Source of the DNA: Bacillota bacterium
Lineage (GTDB): Bacteria > Bacillota > Clostridia > Christensenellales > CAG-138
DNA: 64,000 nucleotides
Reading direction: 5' to 3'
Assembly: GCA_023400985.1 (NCBI GenBank)
Contig: JAEXEN010000030.1
Coordinates: 1 to 64,000 of the forward strand
The notes beneath the pieces were generated by a model. It was not told the origin of the DNA. It was given only the letters and a program-made list of their open reading frames with translations, and did not search any database. Position numbers and translations under genes: made by a program. Positions 26,633-36,217 of this stretch are shown one piece after another; positions within the stretch are counted from its first letter, which is position 1, and every line of letters starts with the position of its first letter.

Positions 26633-28119
26633 ATCCCCGCCTCCAAAATCTCGTAGATCAGCTTCATATCGAGATGTTCGCGCACGGCTTTCGCCAAAGC
26701 GTCGTACTGGCTTTCCCTGTAAGCTTTCAGGTCGAAAGCATCCGTGGTAAGGGAAACGCCTTTCTTTTCGCAAAGCGCATTTAAAAGCGCCTCGCGGCAG
26801 GACGCCGAATCAAAAAAGCCGTGGAGATAGGTTCCATAAACGCTTCCCGCTTGGCAGCCGTCCTCCGTTCCGTTTTCCAAAAGAACCAGCGGCATAGCGC
26901 CCTTTTGAAGCGCCGTGCGGCCCATGTGGATCTCGTAGCCTTCCGCCTCCGCACCGCTTAAAGCCGCAAGAGCGCCGACCGAGGGAAACACTTTGCCCGC
27001 AACGCGGGTACGTCGCTTTTCGCCGGTAAATTCGGTAAAAACAGGCAAAAGTCCCATGCCGCCGATCTCGCCGCCGCCCTCCGCCTCCTCCGCGTCCGAG
27101 ATGCGCTCTCCAAGCATCTGGTAGCCGCCGCATACGCCGAAAATGGGCGTGCCCTGCGCGGCAAGCTTTTTGACAGCCGCCTCAAGGCCGCATTGGCGGA
27201 GCCAGCTTAGGTCGGAAATGGTGCTTTTCGTACCGGGCAATATCACGAGGTCCGGCATACCAAGCTCTCTGGGCGAGCGGGCATAGCGCACGCCCACGCC
27301 CTCGGTCGCCTCGAGCGCGGCAAAATCGGTAAAGTTAGAGAGACGCGGCAGGCGTATGACCGCAATATCGAGCGCCGCGTCGATCCGCTCTCGGGTCAGG
27401 CGTTCGGAAAGGCTGTCTTCGTCGTCAATATCCACATCCAGGTACGGCAATACGCCCGCCACGGGTTTACGGGTAAGGCTTTCAAGCATGGTCAGGCCGT
27501 CGCCCAGAAGCTTCACATCCCCGCGGAATTTGTTGATGACCGTGGCCTTCACGATATCGCGCTCGTCCGGATCGAGAAGCGCGACGGTGCCATAAAGCTG
27601 CGCAAACACGCCGCCGCGGTCGATGTCGCCAACAAGCAGCACCGGCGCTTTCGCAAGCTTCGCCATGCCCATATTGACGAAATCGCCCTTCTTCAAATTG
27701 ATTTCGGCGGGGCTCCCCGCCCCCTCCAAAACGATGACGTCGTTTTCGGCGGCGAGGGAGGCGTAAGACGCCATGATATCCGGCACGAGCGTATGCTTCA
27801 TGGCGTAATACTCGCGCGCGCTCATGTTGGAACGCACCTCGCCGTTGACGATCACCTGCGAGCCCATGTTCGTGACGGGCTTTAATAAGATCGGGTTCAT
27901 GTTTACGCTCGGCTCCACGCCCGCCGCCTCCGCCTGTACCGCCTGCGCGCGACCCATTTCAAGGCCTTCTTTGGTGATGAAGGAATTGAGCGCCATATTC
28001 TGGCTTTTAAAGGGCGCTACACGGTACCCGTCCTGTTTAAATACGCGGCAAAGCCCCGCGCAAATTAGGCTCTTGCCCGCGTTGGACATGGTTCCCTGCA
28101 CCATGATGGCTTTAGCCAT
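26629..28119 (-). CDS. cbiP: cobyric acid synthase
   Basis: Glutamine-dependent amidation of four side chains of adenosylcobyrinate diamide. The 496-residue protein has an ATP-binding N-terminal domain (MVQGTMSNAGKSLICAGLCR, with VLEGAGSPAEINL) and a triad glutamine amidotransferase domain with nucleophile Cys330 in IFGVCGGYQMLG and a late His in GTYLHGFF. GGAGG lies upstream of the ATG. It overlaps cobD by eight bases. Confidence 0.97.
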   Translation of the reverse strand: MAKAIMVQGTMSNAGKSLICAGLCRVFKQDGYRVAPFKSQNMALNSFITKEGLEMGRAQAVQAEAAGVEPSVNMNPILLKPVTNMGSQVIVNGEVRSNMSAREYYAMKHTLVPDIMASYASLAAENDVIVLEGAGSPAEINLKKGDFVNMGMAKLAKAPVLLVGDIDRGGVFAQLYGTVALLDPDERDIVKATVINKFRGDVKLLGDGLTMLESLTRKPVAGVLPYLDVDIDDEDSLSERLTRERIDAALDIAVIRLPRLSNFTDFAALEATEGVGVRYARSPRELGMPDLVILPGTKSTISDLSWLRQCGLEAAVKKLAAQGTPIFGVCGGYQMLGERISDAEEAEGGGEIGGMGLLPVFTEFTGEKRRTRVAGKVFPSVGALAALSGAEAEGYEIHMGRTALQKGAMPLVLLENGTEDGCQAGSVYGTYLHGFFDSASCREALLNALCEKKGVSLTTDAFDLKAYRESQYDALAKAVREHLDMKLIYEILEAGI

Positions 28120-29149
28120 AAAGCGCCTCCTTTAACGCTTGAAGAAGCGCCTCGTTTTTTTCACGGGTCTTAAGCCCGATGCGGACGAAATGTTCACTTA
28201 GCCCCGTAAAATTGGCGCAGCTGCGCACGAGGATGCCGCGTTTTTTCAGCGGCTCATACAAGGGCACAGGGCTTTTGAGAAGTAGAAAATTCGCGTCGGC
28301 GGGAAACACCGTAAGATTCAACGCCGCAAGGTTTTCGCGCATAAAACTGCGTTCCTTCCGCAGGAGGCTCCGCGTCCTCTCTGACCATTCGGGTTCCTTA
28401 AACGCCCCGAGACCCGCCGCCTGCGCCGCCGCGGAAACGCTCCATTCCGCGCCGAATGCGGCGATGCGGGAAAGAAGCGCCGCATCCGCACATAGGAGAT
28501 ACCCGAGCCTTAACCCCGCAAGCGCATAGAACTTGGTGAAGGCGTTGAGGATGAGGAGATTCGGTAACGCTTCGAGAAGCGGCGCCATGGACGGCCCGTC
28601 CGTGAATTCGATAAAACATTCGTCCAATATAAGGAGCGTACCGTTTTTTGCGCAGGCCTCCGCGACGCGGCAAAGAAGCTCGGGGGAAGAAAGCCTCCCC
28701 GTGGGGTTATTGGGATTGCACAAAAAGAACAGCTCGATATCGGGCGTGAGCGCTTCAAGCACCCCGTCCGTCAGCGCGAAACCGTCCGTTTCTTTTAAGC
28801 GGTATTCAAGCATTTCGCCGCCGAAGAGCTTCACGGGCCGCTCATATTCGGAGAAAGTGGGCGCGAGCGTCAGCGTCTTTTGAGGTTTCAGGCAGGCACA
28901 GACACGAAAGATCATATCCGCCGCGCCGTTGCCGCAAAGTATCCTATCCGGCGCAACGCTATGTTTTTCCGCAATAGCTTGACGTAGGATCCGGCATTGC
29001 GGGTCGGGATAGCGTTCAAAGGAACTCGCCGCTTTAAAAAGCGCCCGTTTTGCCGCCTCGGGCATCCCGAGAGGATTGGTGTTCACGGAAAAATCCAGCC
29101 GTATTTCCGCATTGCCGTAAATATCGCCGCCGTGCTCATAGCGCTGCAT
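28112..29149 (-). CDS. cobD: threonine-phosphate decarboxylase (PLP-dependent)
   Basis: Makes aminopropanol phosphate, the linker of the cobalamin lower loop, from threonine phosphate. It is a fold-type I aminotransferase-like protein, 345 residues, with CNPNNPTGRLSS, LLILDECFIEF and the PLP lysine Lys206 in NAFTKFYALAGLRLGY; the opening HGGDIY and DFSVNTNPLG are typical of CobD rather than histidinol-phosphate aminotransferase. Position next to cbiB, its product consumer, supports this. Confidence 0.93.
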   Translation of the reverse strand: MQRYEHGGDIYGNAEIRLDFSVNTNPLGMPEAAKRALFKAASSFERYPDPQCRILRQAIAEKHSVAPDRILCGNGAADMIFRVCACLKPQKTLTLAPTFSEYERPVKLFGGEMLEYRLKETDGFALTDGVLEALTPDIELFFLCNPNNPTGRLSSPELLCRVAEACAKNGTLLILDECFIEFTDGPSMAPLLEALPNLLILNAFTKFYALAGLRLGYLLCADAALLSRIAAFGAEWSVSAAAQAAGLGAFKEPEWSERTRSLLRKERSFMRENLAALNLTVFPADANFLLLKSPVPLYEPLKKRGILVRSCANFTGLSEHFVRIGLKTREKNEALLQALKEALYG

Positions 29150-30095
29150 ACAAACACCCCCTTACGATAAGCGCAAGTAAAAACATAAGGATCGAGGCCG
29201 CGTAAAGGAGCCTGTGCGATAAAAGGATATCCTTAGGCCCGATGGGCCGAAGATCATCGCCGATATACGGCTTTTCGTGAAGCTTGCCGAAATAATAGGC
29301 GTTCCCCGCAAGGCGCACGTTAAGCGCACCCGCCATAACGGCCTCCGTCTGCGCGGAGTTGGGGCTTAAGTGCTTACGGCGGTCGCGTTTCCAAATGCGG
29401 TATGCGTTTTTCGCGTCCAGGCCGCAGGGTCGCGCCGTCAATATCATGAGAGTTGCGCTTAAGCGCGAGGGAAGGTAGTTCATCACATCGTCGAGCCTCG
29501 CCGCAAAGCGGCCAAAGTCCGTGTACCTTTCGTTTTTATAGCCGATCATGGAATCCATGGTGTTGACGGCCTTGTAAAACAGGCCGAATACCGCCCCGCC
29601 GAGCATAAGGTAAAATAGCGGCGCGATCACGCCGTCCGAGGCGTTTTCCGCCACGGTCTCCACGGCGGCGCGTGTGATCCCGGCCTCATTTAGCGCCGCC
29701 GTATCGCGGCCAACGATCATGGAAACCGCCTTTCGCGCGGCGGGCAGGTCATTTTTAGTAAGCTCGCCGTATACCTTGCGGCTTTCGACTTTCAGGCTCT
29801 TGAGGGCGAGGGTCTGCCAGCATAAAAGCGCCTCCAAGATAAAATACACCCAAGGCGACAGCTTCCACGCCGCATAGAGAAGCACGGCGGGCAGCGCCGT
29901 GCAGATCATTAAGACGCACAACGCGAGTAGCGTTCCGCCGAGACGCTTGTTCCGCACGGGATAAAGCGCCTTTTCCAAAGCCGCGATAAGCCTCCCGATG
30001 CCGCGCACAACATGCGGCCAATCTGCCGGGTCGCCCAAAACCAAATCGAGGAGGAAGCCCAGGCACAAAGCGAGTGCAGAAAAAGCTAGGAACAC
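29136..30095 (-). CDS. cbiB: adenosylcobinamide-phosphate synthase
   Basis: Membrane enzyme that attaches aminopropanol (phosphate) to cobyric acid. The 319-residue protein has several membrane helices and the family blocks LGDPADWPHVVRGIGRLI, AVETVAENASDGVIAPLFY and GFVAM-like NTMDSMIGYKNERY. It starts with GTG: GGGAGG lies six bases upstream and no ATG is nearby. It overlaps cobC by ten bases and cobD by fourteen. Confidence 0.95.
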   Translation of the reverse strand: MFLAFSALALCLGFLLDLVLGDPADWPHVVRGIGRLIAALEKALYPVRNKRLGGTLLALCVLMICTALPAVLLYAAWKLSPWVYFILEALLCWQTLALKSLKVESRKVYGELTKNDLPAARKAVSMIVGRDTAALNEAGITRAAVETVAENASDGVIAPLFYLMLGGAVFGLFYKAVNTMDSMIGYKNERYTDFGRFAARLDDVMNYLPSRLSATLMILTARPCGLDAKNAYRIWKRDRRKHLSPNSAQTEAVMAGALNVRLAGNAYYFGKLHEKPYIGDDLRPIGPKDILLSHRLLYAASILMFLLALIVRGCLYAAL

Positions 30096-30667
30096 AGCGA
30101 GCCTCCCTCTACCGTAAGTACGCCGCCGCCGAACGCGCAGCGCACGAGGCCGCAGTTTTCAACATGGTAATCATAAAACGCACGCTTGGGCACGGCATAT
30201 CTTTCCAAAATCGCCATGATACAACCGCCGTGGACGACGAACGCGCAAGCGCCGTTTCCCATGACTTCCCCCATGGCCGCAAGGAACGCCGTGCAGCAGC
30301 GCGCTTTAAAACCCTCCACGCTTTCGCCGCCCGGTATGGGGCTGGTGCAGTTCGTTTTAAGCCACGCGCCGTATTCCGCGTCGAGCACAAGCTCCGCCGC
30401 CGTCTTGCCCTCGAACACGCCAAAGTCGCATTCCCGGAGTTCTTGCACGGCGGTGAAGGCCGTATCGGGGAACAGGACGGAGGCCGTTTGTGCGCAGCGG
30501 ATGTACGGGCTTGTAAAAACGCGGTCGAACGCAGGAAGGCCCTTAGTCTTGAGCGCCGCCGCCTGCAGTTTGCCTTCCTCGCAAAGCGGCTCGTCCGTCC
30601 TGCCGATATAGCGTTTTTCTTTGTTTCCCGCCGTCATACCGTGGCGGATGAGATAAACCGTTTTCAC
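30086..30667 (-). CDS. cobC: alpha-ribazole phosphatase (histidine phosphatase family)
   Basis: Removes the phosphate from alpha-ribazole phosphate or from cobalamin phosphate. The 193-residue protein shows the phosphoglycerate mutase-like signature LIRHGMTAGN with the catalytic His, a second Arg/Glu set (LRECDFGVFEGK) and the C-terminal VVHGG. The GTG start overlaps the cobS stop as GTGA and has GGGAGG six bases upstream. The specific assignment rests on its place between cobS and cbiB. Confidence 0.88.
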   Translation of the reverse strand: MKTVYLIRHGMTAGNKEKRYIGRTDEPLCEEGKLQAAALKTKGLPAFDRVFTSPYIRCAQTASVLFPDTAFTAVQELRECDFGVFEGKTAAELVLDAEYGAWLKTNCTSPIPGGESVEGFKARCCTAFLAAMGEVMGNGACAFVVHGGCIMAILERYAVPKRAFYDYHVENCGLVRCAFGGGVLTVEGGSLCS

Positions 30668-31425
30668 AAAAGACCTCCCACCCACGCGCCAAGGAGAAGC
30701 ATAAGCTCGCAGGCTTGCAGGAAGAAGCCCGTGGTATCACCTGTCGCGCCGCCAAACTGTTTTTTCGCCATGGCGCGGTACGAAAAGAACGCGAGAAACG
30801 CAAAGCCCGACGCAAAACCGCCGATCGCGGGCGAGATCCACAGCATGCCGCCCGCCGTAAGGAACGCGACGGCAAGCATGGCGATCGCTGCGGCACGTTT
30901 ATGTGTGTGCTCCGTGAAAGCGCAGAGCATGCCGGTCTTTCGCGCGTTCGGAAGCGTGACCGCGGTAAGCGCGCTCAATGATCGCGAAAGAACAAAGCCT
31001 AAACACAGGACAGGCAGCGCATCCGTTTGAAACAGCGCGTGATATAGACCGAAGCTTAAAAGAAGATACACGATGCAGTACACGACGGCGAACGCCCCCG
31101 CGTGCGGGTCCTTCAGGATGGCGAGCTTCTTTTCGCGCTCCCCATGCGAGGCGAGCGCATCCACCGTATCCATGAAACCATCCATATGGATGCCGCCCGT
31201 AAGGAGTATGGGGAGTACCGCTGCCGCCGCGGCGAACAATATACCGTCCGCGTTGAGCGCCTTTGCCGCCCACGCCCAAAGATAGAGCGCCGCACCCAGT
31301 AGAAGCCCCACAAACGGCAAAAAGCAGATGGAAAAGCGCATGTTTTTTTCGTTCCAGTCAAAGTGCGGCGCGGGCAAAACGCTGTACGTGCTGATCGCGA
31401 TCCACATCGGTTCAAGAAAGCGCAT
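30664..31425 (-). CDS. cobS: cobalamin synthase (adenosylcobinamide-GDP ribazoletransferase)
   Basis: Polytopic membrane enzyme that joins the nucleotide loop to adenosylcobinamide-GDP. The 253-residue protein has five to six helices and the conserved acidic motif GGIHMDGFMDTVDALASH, followed by KDPHAGAFAV. A GGGAG ribosome site precedes the ATG. It overlaps cobU by fourteen bases. Confidence 0.95.
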   Translation of the reverse strand: MRFLEPMWIAISTYSVLPAPHFDWNEKNMRFSICFLPFVGLLLGAALYLWAWAAKALNADGILFAAAAAVLPILLTGGIHMDGFMDTVDALASHGEREKKLAILKDPHAGAFAVVYCIVYLLLSFGLYHALFQTDALPVLCLGFVLSRSLSALTAVTLPNARKTGMLCAFTEHTHKRAAAIAMLAVAFLTAGGMLWISPAIGGFASGFAFLAFFSYRAMAKKQFGGATGDTTGFFLQACELMLLLGAWVGGLL

Positions 31426-31924
31426 ATTCTTCTCCCTTTTTTATCTGCGGAATTCCGTCTTTCATTTCCACCACGGTATCGGCCAAATCGAAAAGCGCCG
31501 CGTTGAGCGCGTTTAAAGCCTCTATATAGCCGCGCGTTTCCCCCTCGTAGGCCGTTACATCCAGGCCGCCTATCGTCACGGCGACGAGGATATGGCAGCG
31601 CGCTTCAAGCGCCTCGATATCCTTCAGCACATCTTCCGCCGTGCCGCCGCGCTCGAACATGGAATTGCCGAGGAGGTTCGATACATCCTCCAAGAGCACC
31701 GCAGCATTGTCCGGAACAGCGGCGTTGCCCACGGCATACGGAAGTTCGAGCGTAACAAAGCCCATACCTTCCCGCTGGCGCAGGTGTTTTTTGACACGCG
31801 CCGCACCCTCTTCACCGTGGGGGATCATGGTGGCGATATAATAGCGTGCGCCGCCCTCACGGCAAACGAGGTTTTCCGAATAGGCGCTTTTGCCGCTGCC
31901 GTTTTCGCCTGTCACGAGCGTCAT
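31412..31924 (-). CDS. cobU: adenosylcobinamide kinase / guanylyltransferase
   Basis: Phosphorylates adenosylcobinamide and then transfers GMP. The 170-residue P-loop protein has TGENGSGKS (usual GGxRSGKS variant), a candidate guanylylated His47 in RVKKHLRQREG, and LLEDVSNLLGNSMF near the middle. It is slightly shorter and more divergent than enterobacterial CobU. The ATG overlaps the cobT stop (ATGA). Confidence 0.9.
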   Translation of the reverse strand: MTLVTGENGSGKSAYSENLVCREGGARYYIATMIPHGEEGAARVKKHLRQREGMGFVTLELPYAVGNAAVPDNAAVLLEDVSNLLGNSMFERGGTAEDVLKDIEALEARCHILVAVTIGGLDVTAYEGETRGYIEALNALNAALFDLADTVVEMKDGIPQIKKGEEYALS

Positions 31925-32973
31925 CCTATTTGCCTCTTGTACGCGTCCACCGCGATATCCTGAAACGTGGCCGCATGATGGTACACCGCCGCCGCCATAT
32001 CGAGGAGCGGGAACAACGCTGCCGCCCCCGTGCCCTCGCCAAGCCGCATATCCGCATGGATGACGGGTTCCATTTCAAGCGCCGCGCAGATGAGCCGCGC
32101 GGCGGGCTCGGCGCTTACGTGCGAGGGTAGGATATAATCCTTTACCAGAGGGTTGAGCCGCACCGCAACAAGTGCAGCCACGGCGGAAATGACGCCGTCC
32201 ATCACCACGGGCACACGGTACATCGCGCCGCCCAGAAACGCGCCCGTCATGGCGGCGATATCGAGGCCGCCCACCTTCCGAATTACGTCGACAGGGTCGT
32301 TCTCGTCGGGCGCGTTCACGCGGATGGCCCCCTTGATCGCGGCGCGCTTTCTCAGTAGCCCTTCGTCGTCGAGCCCCGCTCCTCGGCCCGTGACCGAATC
32401 TGCGGGCGCTTTAAGCAAAACGCTCGCCACGGCGCTTGCGGTGGTGGTGTTGCCGATACCCGTCTCGCCCGTGGCGATGAGCCTGTAGCCTTGTTCCTTT
32501 TTCTCCTTCACAAGCGCCATGCCGAGCTCGATAGCCTTGACGGCAGTCTCGCGCGCCATGGCGGGGCCGCGGGAAATATCTTCCGTGCCGTGCATAAGCT
32601 TGCGGGGTAAAAGGCCGTCCACGATATCCTCCATGCCCGCGTCCACGGGGAACACGTCCGCGCCGCAGGCCTTCGCCATAGTGCACACGCCCGATTTCCC
32701 GTTTGCGAGCATCCGCGCGATGGCGGTCGTGACCTCGTGCCCGCTCTGCGAAACGCCCTGCGCCGTTACGCCGTTGTCCGCGCAAAATACCAGCACGCAT
32801 TTTTTCGCGATATCGATATCGGCGCTTCCGTAAACGGCGGCGATCTGCGCGAGCAAAGTCTCGAGCTTCCCGAGGCTCCCCACGGGCTTTGCCACTTGGT
32901 CGAAGCGGGCGATGCAACCCGCGTAGGCCGCCTCGTCCGCGGGCCGGATGTTTTTAAGCATGTCGTTGAGCAT
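31921..32973 (-). CDS. cobT: nicotinate-nucleotide:dimethylbenzimidazole phosphoribosyltransferase
   Basis: Activates the lower-ligand base to alpha-ribazole phosphate. The 350-residue protein has the family blocks PVGSLGKLE, VFCADNGVTAQGVSQ, GETGIGNTTTASAVAS and the late LGEGTGAAALFPLLDMA with the catalytic Glu. Whether the base is dimethylbenzimidazole is unknown, since no bza genes are in the window. It overlaps cbiA by twenty bases. Confidence 0.96.
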   Translation of the reverse strand: MLNDMLKNIRPADEAAYAGCIARFDQVAKPVGSLGKLETLLAQIAAVYGSADIDIAKKCVLVFCADNGVTAQGVSQSGHEVTTAIARMLANGKSGVCTMAKACGADVFPVDAGMEDIVDGLLPRKLMHGTEDISRGPAMARETAVKAIELGMALVKEKKEQGYRLIATGETGIGNTTTASAVASVLLKAPADSVTGRGAGLDDEGLLRKRAAIKGAIRVNAPDENDPVDVIRKVGGLDIAAMTGAFLGGAMYRVPVVMDGVISAVAALVAVRLNPLVKDYILPSHVSAEPAARLICAALEMEPVIHADMRLGEGTGAAALFPLLDMAAAVYHHAATFQDIAVDAYKRQIG

Positions 32974-34285
32974 AATCGTTCGCCTTTCTTACAAACCGTT
33001 CCGCGAAGCTCAGGTTCGCGGGAAAATACAAATGCGGGAAACCCGCGTACAGGCTGTTGGATGCGTGGACGCAATCCCAGGCGCGTCCACTTGGCTTTTG
33101 CGCGGTGAAGCCGTCGCCGCAGGAATCGCTTTCGTAATAGTGAAACTCGTGTGCGCGTATGCTTTCCCCCGCCTTACTTAGGAGGTTATCCTGTTTGGCG
33201 GTCAGTGTGACGTAGCCGAAGCGCTGCAGCTTTTCGGTCTTATACGCTTTCGCGCGGATCACCCCCGCCACGGGATAACCGTCGAGCGAATCGTGCAGAT
33301 ATAAAAACCCGCCGCATTCCGCAAGCGTGGGAAGTCCATTGCTTACGGCGTCCTTTACGGCGCGACGCATGGCTGCGTTTTCCGTCAAAGCCTGCGCATG
33401 GAGTTCTGGATAGCCGCCCGGCAGATACAGAGCGCCGATATTCTTGGGCAAAGCCACATTGCTTATGGGGCTGAAAAAACAAATTTCACACCCGAGCGCG
33501 CGAAGAAGCTCCAGGTTTTCCTCATAAAGGAAGCAAAAAGCGCCGTCCCGCGCCACGGCTACGCGAACGCTTGCGACGGGGCGTATCTCCGCGGCTTTCT
33601 CGTGAAGCGCGGGCGCGGACGCGGCAAGCTGAAGCACGCCGTCGATGTCGATATGCTTTTCGGCAAGCGCTCCGAGCGCATGGAGTTTCTCTTGCAGATC
33701 GCCGATTTCATCGGCGGTGACCAGCCCAAGATGGCGGCTGCCGACAGAAAGCTCCTTCTCCCGCGGCAAAAAGCCCAAAGGCGCAACGCCTGCGCCGACA
33801 GCGATTTGCTTGAGCCCATCATAAAGCCCCTGCGGCACGCCGTTGAAGACGACGCCGCGGATGTTGCTTTGGGGTCTGAAACCCTTAAAGCCGCGAAGAA
33901 GCGCTCCAGAAGAGGTATACATACCCTTCGCGTTTATCACGAGTACAACGGGCGTTTGCGTATCCCGCGCTACGTCATAGGTGCTGAATTTTCCCTCCGT
34001 GCCTACGCCGTCGTAATAGCCCATCACGCCCTCGATCACGGAAAGCCGGCCGGCTTTTTCCGCGAGCATGGCGCAAAGCTCGGCGCCCGTGCAGAAAAAC
34101 GGGTCGAGGTTGCGGCTCGGCACCTTGAGCGCCTCGCGGTGGAACATGGGGTCGATGTAGTCCGGCCCGCATTTGAACGCGGCAACGGGAAGTCCCCGTG
34201 CTTTGAACGCAGAGAGAAGCGCCAATGTCACGGTGGTCTTGCCGCAGCCCGAGTTTGTGCCCGCGATCAAAATGCGATCATGCAT
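32954..34285 (-). CDS. cbiA: cobyrinate a,c-diamide synthase
   Basis: Glutamine-dependent amidation of the a and c acetate side chains. The 443-residue protein has a P-loop N-terminal domain (IAGTNSGCGKTTVTLALL, KCGPDYIDPMFH) and a C-terminal glutamine amidotransferase domain with LAECGGFLYLHDSL carrying the nucleophilic Cys and a late FHYYESD. The ATG (MHDRILIAG) is preferred over a GTG three codons upstream. It overlaps cbiET by eight bases. Confidence 0.95.
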   Translation of the reverse strand: MHDRILIAGTNSGCGKTTVTLALLSAFKARGLPVAAFKCGPDYIDPMFHREALKVPSRNLDPFFCTGAELCAMLAEKAGRLSVIEGVMGYYDGVGTEGKFSTYDVARDTQTPVVLVINAKGMYTSSGALLRGFKGFRPQSNIRGVVFNGVPQGLYDGLKQIAVGAGVAPLGFLPREKELSVGSRHLGLVTADEIGDLQEKLHALGALAEKHIDIDGVLQLAASAPALHEKAAEIRPVASVRVAVARDGAFCFLYEENLELLRALGCEICFFSPISNVALPKNIGALYLPGGYPELHAQALTENAAMRRAVKDAVSNGLPTLAECGGFLYLHDSLDGYPVAGVIRAKAYKTEKLQRFGYVTLTAKQDNLLSKAGESIRAHEFHYYESDSCGDGFTAQKPSGRAWDCVHASNSLYAGFPHLYFPANLSFAERFVRKANDYAQRHA

Positions 34286-35468
34286 GTTTCCCACCGCCCG
34301 AAACGATGAACACTGGATTTTGCGCGAGCATCATGTTGAGGTCGCCCGCTGTCTTTGCGCGCACGGCGCCAAGCTGTACGATTTCGGGCGCGATACCACG
34401 CGCCTTGAACGCCGCGATTGCCGCGTGCAGGGTTTCCAGAGCGATGGCGTTCACCACGATGCGCGCGTACGGATTTTTCATTAGGATCGCCTCGAAGATA
34501 TCCCCCATAACGCCGCCGCTCCCGCCGATGAACGCCGCGTCCATAGGCGGCAAAGTATAAAGCGCCTCGGGCGCACTTCCCAAGACGGGCGTAACGTTGC
34601 CGATATGGAACCGCCCGCAATTTTCTTTTATAAGCGAAACGGCTTCCCCGTTTTTATCGATGGCGTAAACATAGCCTTCATAGGCCGCAAGCGCCATTTC
34701 AACCGTGACGGAGCCCGTGCCCGCGCCGATGTCGCAGCAAATTTCGCCCGGGGAAAGCGCGAGGCGGCTCAGGCTCACGGCGCGCGCCTCGGATTTCGTC
34801 ATGGGCACCTCGCCGCGGATAAATTCCCCGTCGGGTATGCCGAAGCGGACGCGCGCGTCGGCCTGCGGATTTTCTATGAGCAATACCGCCAGCTTGCCGA
34901 CGGGTGTTTTTGCAAGCTCACATACCGGAGACGAGAAAATGTGCTCGTTATGAGCGCCGAGGTTTTCGCCTACGGTCGCCGTCAATTCTCCGAAACCCGC
35001 TTCCGCAAGCCCTTTTGCATGCGCCTCCATGTTGCCGCCCGTAAGGGCGAACGTCAGCTTGCTGCGGCGCACGGTATCTATAAGATTTGCCTCCCTGCCG
35101 TGGCAGCTTACAAGCGCCGCATTTTGCCAGGGGCGCTTGATCTTAGAAAAGAAATACGAAACGGAGGAAACGCCGGGGATAAGCTTCACCTCATAGCCCG
35201 AAAGTGCTGTGATGAGCCCGTCCGCGGCGCTGAAAAATCCCGTGTCGCCCGAAACCAGCACGGCAAAGCGGGAAAGCTCGCTTTCGTCGAGAAGCGCCTT
35301 TACTTTTTCCGGCTCATATTCCACATATGAAGGCTTATCGAAACAAGAAAACGCCGAGAGCATGCGCGGCGCGCCCAAAAGCGTTTCCGCCCGCTCGACG
35401 GCCCGCAAGCCGTCGCCCGTTACGGTATCCGCGCCCATGCCCATGCCTACGATGCTTACGCTTTTCAT
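34278..35468 (-). CDS. cbiET: fused cobalt-precorrin-7 C5- and C15-methyltransferase/decarboxylase (CbiE-CbiT)
   Basis: Two enzymes in one 396-residue chain. Residues about 1-195 are a tetrapyrrole methylase (CbiE, C5 methylation) with VGMGMGADTVTGDG, LVSGDTGFFSAADGL and IPGVSSVSYF. Residues about 205-396 are CbiT (C15 methylation and decarboxylation), a Rossmann methyltransferase with MTKSEARAVSLSRLAL and DIGAGTGSVTVEMAL. The same fusion occurs as CobL in the aerobic pathway. The ATG overlaps the cbiJ stop. Confidence 0.96.
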   Translation of the reverse strand: MKSVSIVGMGMGADTVTGDGLRAVERAETLLGAPRMLSAFSCFDKPSYVEYEPEKVKALLDESELSRFAVLVSGDTGFFSAADGLITALSGYEVKLIPGVSSVSYFFSKIKRPWQNAALVSCHGREANLIDTVRRSKLTFALTGGNMEAHAKGLAEAGFGELTATVGENLGAHNEHIFSSPVCELAKTPVGKLAVLLIENPQADARVRFGIPDGEFIRGEVPMTKSEARAVSLSRLALSPGEICCDIGAGTGSVTVEMALAAYEGYVYAIDKNGEAVSLIKENCGRFHIGNVTPVLGSAPEALYTLPPMDAAFIGGSGGVMGDIFEAILMKNPYARIVVNAIALETLHAAIAAFKARGIAPEIVQLGAVRAKTAGDLNMMLAQNPVFIVSGGGKHA

Positions 35469-36217
35469 AGCCCGCCAACCTCGATCTTTCTTTTTACTTC
35501 CTCCAAGGTAAGCCCTTCTTCCCCGTCGGGGCGCTTCAATACCGCAACGGTCATGCCGCAGTCGCGCGCCGCCGCAAGCTTTTCTTGAAAGCCGCCTGCT
35601 GCGCCCGACTCCTTGGTGATGAGGATATCCGCCTTCGCCGCGCGAAACATGGCGGCGTTGAGCTCCGTAGAAAACGGCCCCTGCATGCAGATGACGCGCT
35701 TTGCGGGGAAGCCCGCCTCGATGCAGGCGTTAAGCCCTTTTGAAAAGGGCAGTATGCGGAGCCACACGCGTTTTTCAAAGCCGTTTACGGCGGTAAGCGC
35801 TTGTACTTCCTTCGCCCCGAGGCCGGAAAAGATAACGCCGTCGGTCGTGTTGAGCCAAGCGACCAGCGCGGCCATGGACGGGAAGGTCCTATACCCGCTC
35901 TCCGAAACGCTTTCGCGCCGCACGCGAAGGTAGGCTGTATTTGCGCTTTCGCACGCGGCGCGGATATTGCGGCTCACCGCGTCCGCGTAAGGGTGCGTCG
36001 CGTCGAGCACAAGCCGCGGGGCGCGTTGCCCCATAAGCGCCGCCATGGCGTTTTCGTCAAGGCGCCCCGCGTGAACTTCCACGTTGCCGCCCGCGTCGAG
36101 AAGCGATTCTCCGTATTCCGTGGCGACGCATACGAGCGCGGGAATGTTTTTTTCTTTGAGAAGCGCCGCAAGCTCCCGCCCCTCGCTCGTGCCGCCAAAG
36201 AGGATGATCTCAGTCAA
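35465..36217 (-). CDS. cbiJ: cobalt-precorrin-6A reductase
   Basis: Reduces the corrin ring precursor with a pyridine nucleotide. The 250-residue protein shows FGGTSEGRELAALL at the N-terminus, ATHPYADAVSRNIR and RVICMQGPFSTELNAAMF followed by ITKESGAAGGFQEKLAAA, the family pattern. The start appears to be TTG, placed about eight bases after GGGGG; no ATG lies upstream within the open frame. It overlaps cbiH by eight bases. Confidence 0.93.
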   Translation of the reverse strand: MTEIILFGGTSEGRELAALLKEKNIPALVCVATEYGESLLDAGGNVEVHAGRLDENAMAALMGQRAPRLVLDATHPYADAVSRNIRAACESANTAYLRVRRESVSESGYRTFPSMAALVAWLNTTDGVIFSGLGAKEVQALTAVNGFEKRVWLRILPFSKGLNACIEAGFPAKRVICMQGPFSTELNAAMFRAAKADILITKESGAAGGFQEKLAAARDCGMTVAVLKRPDGEEGLTLEEVKRKIEVGGL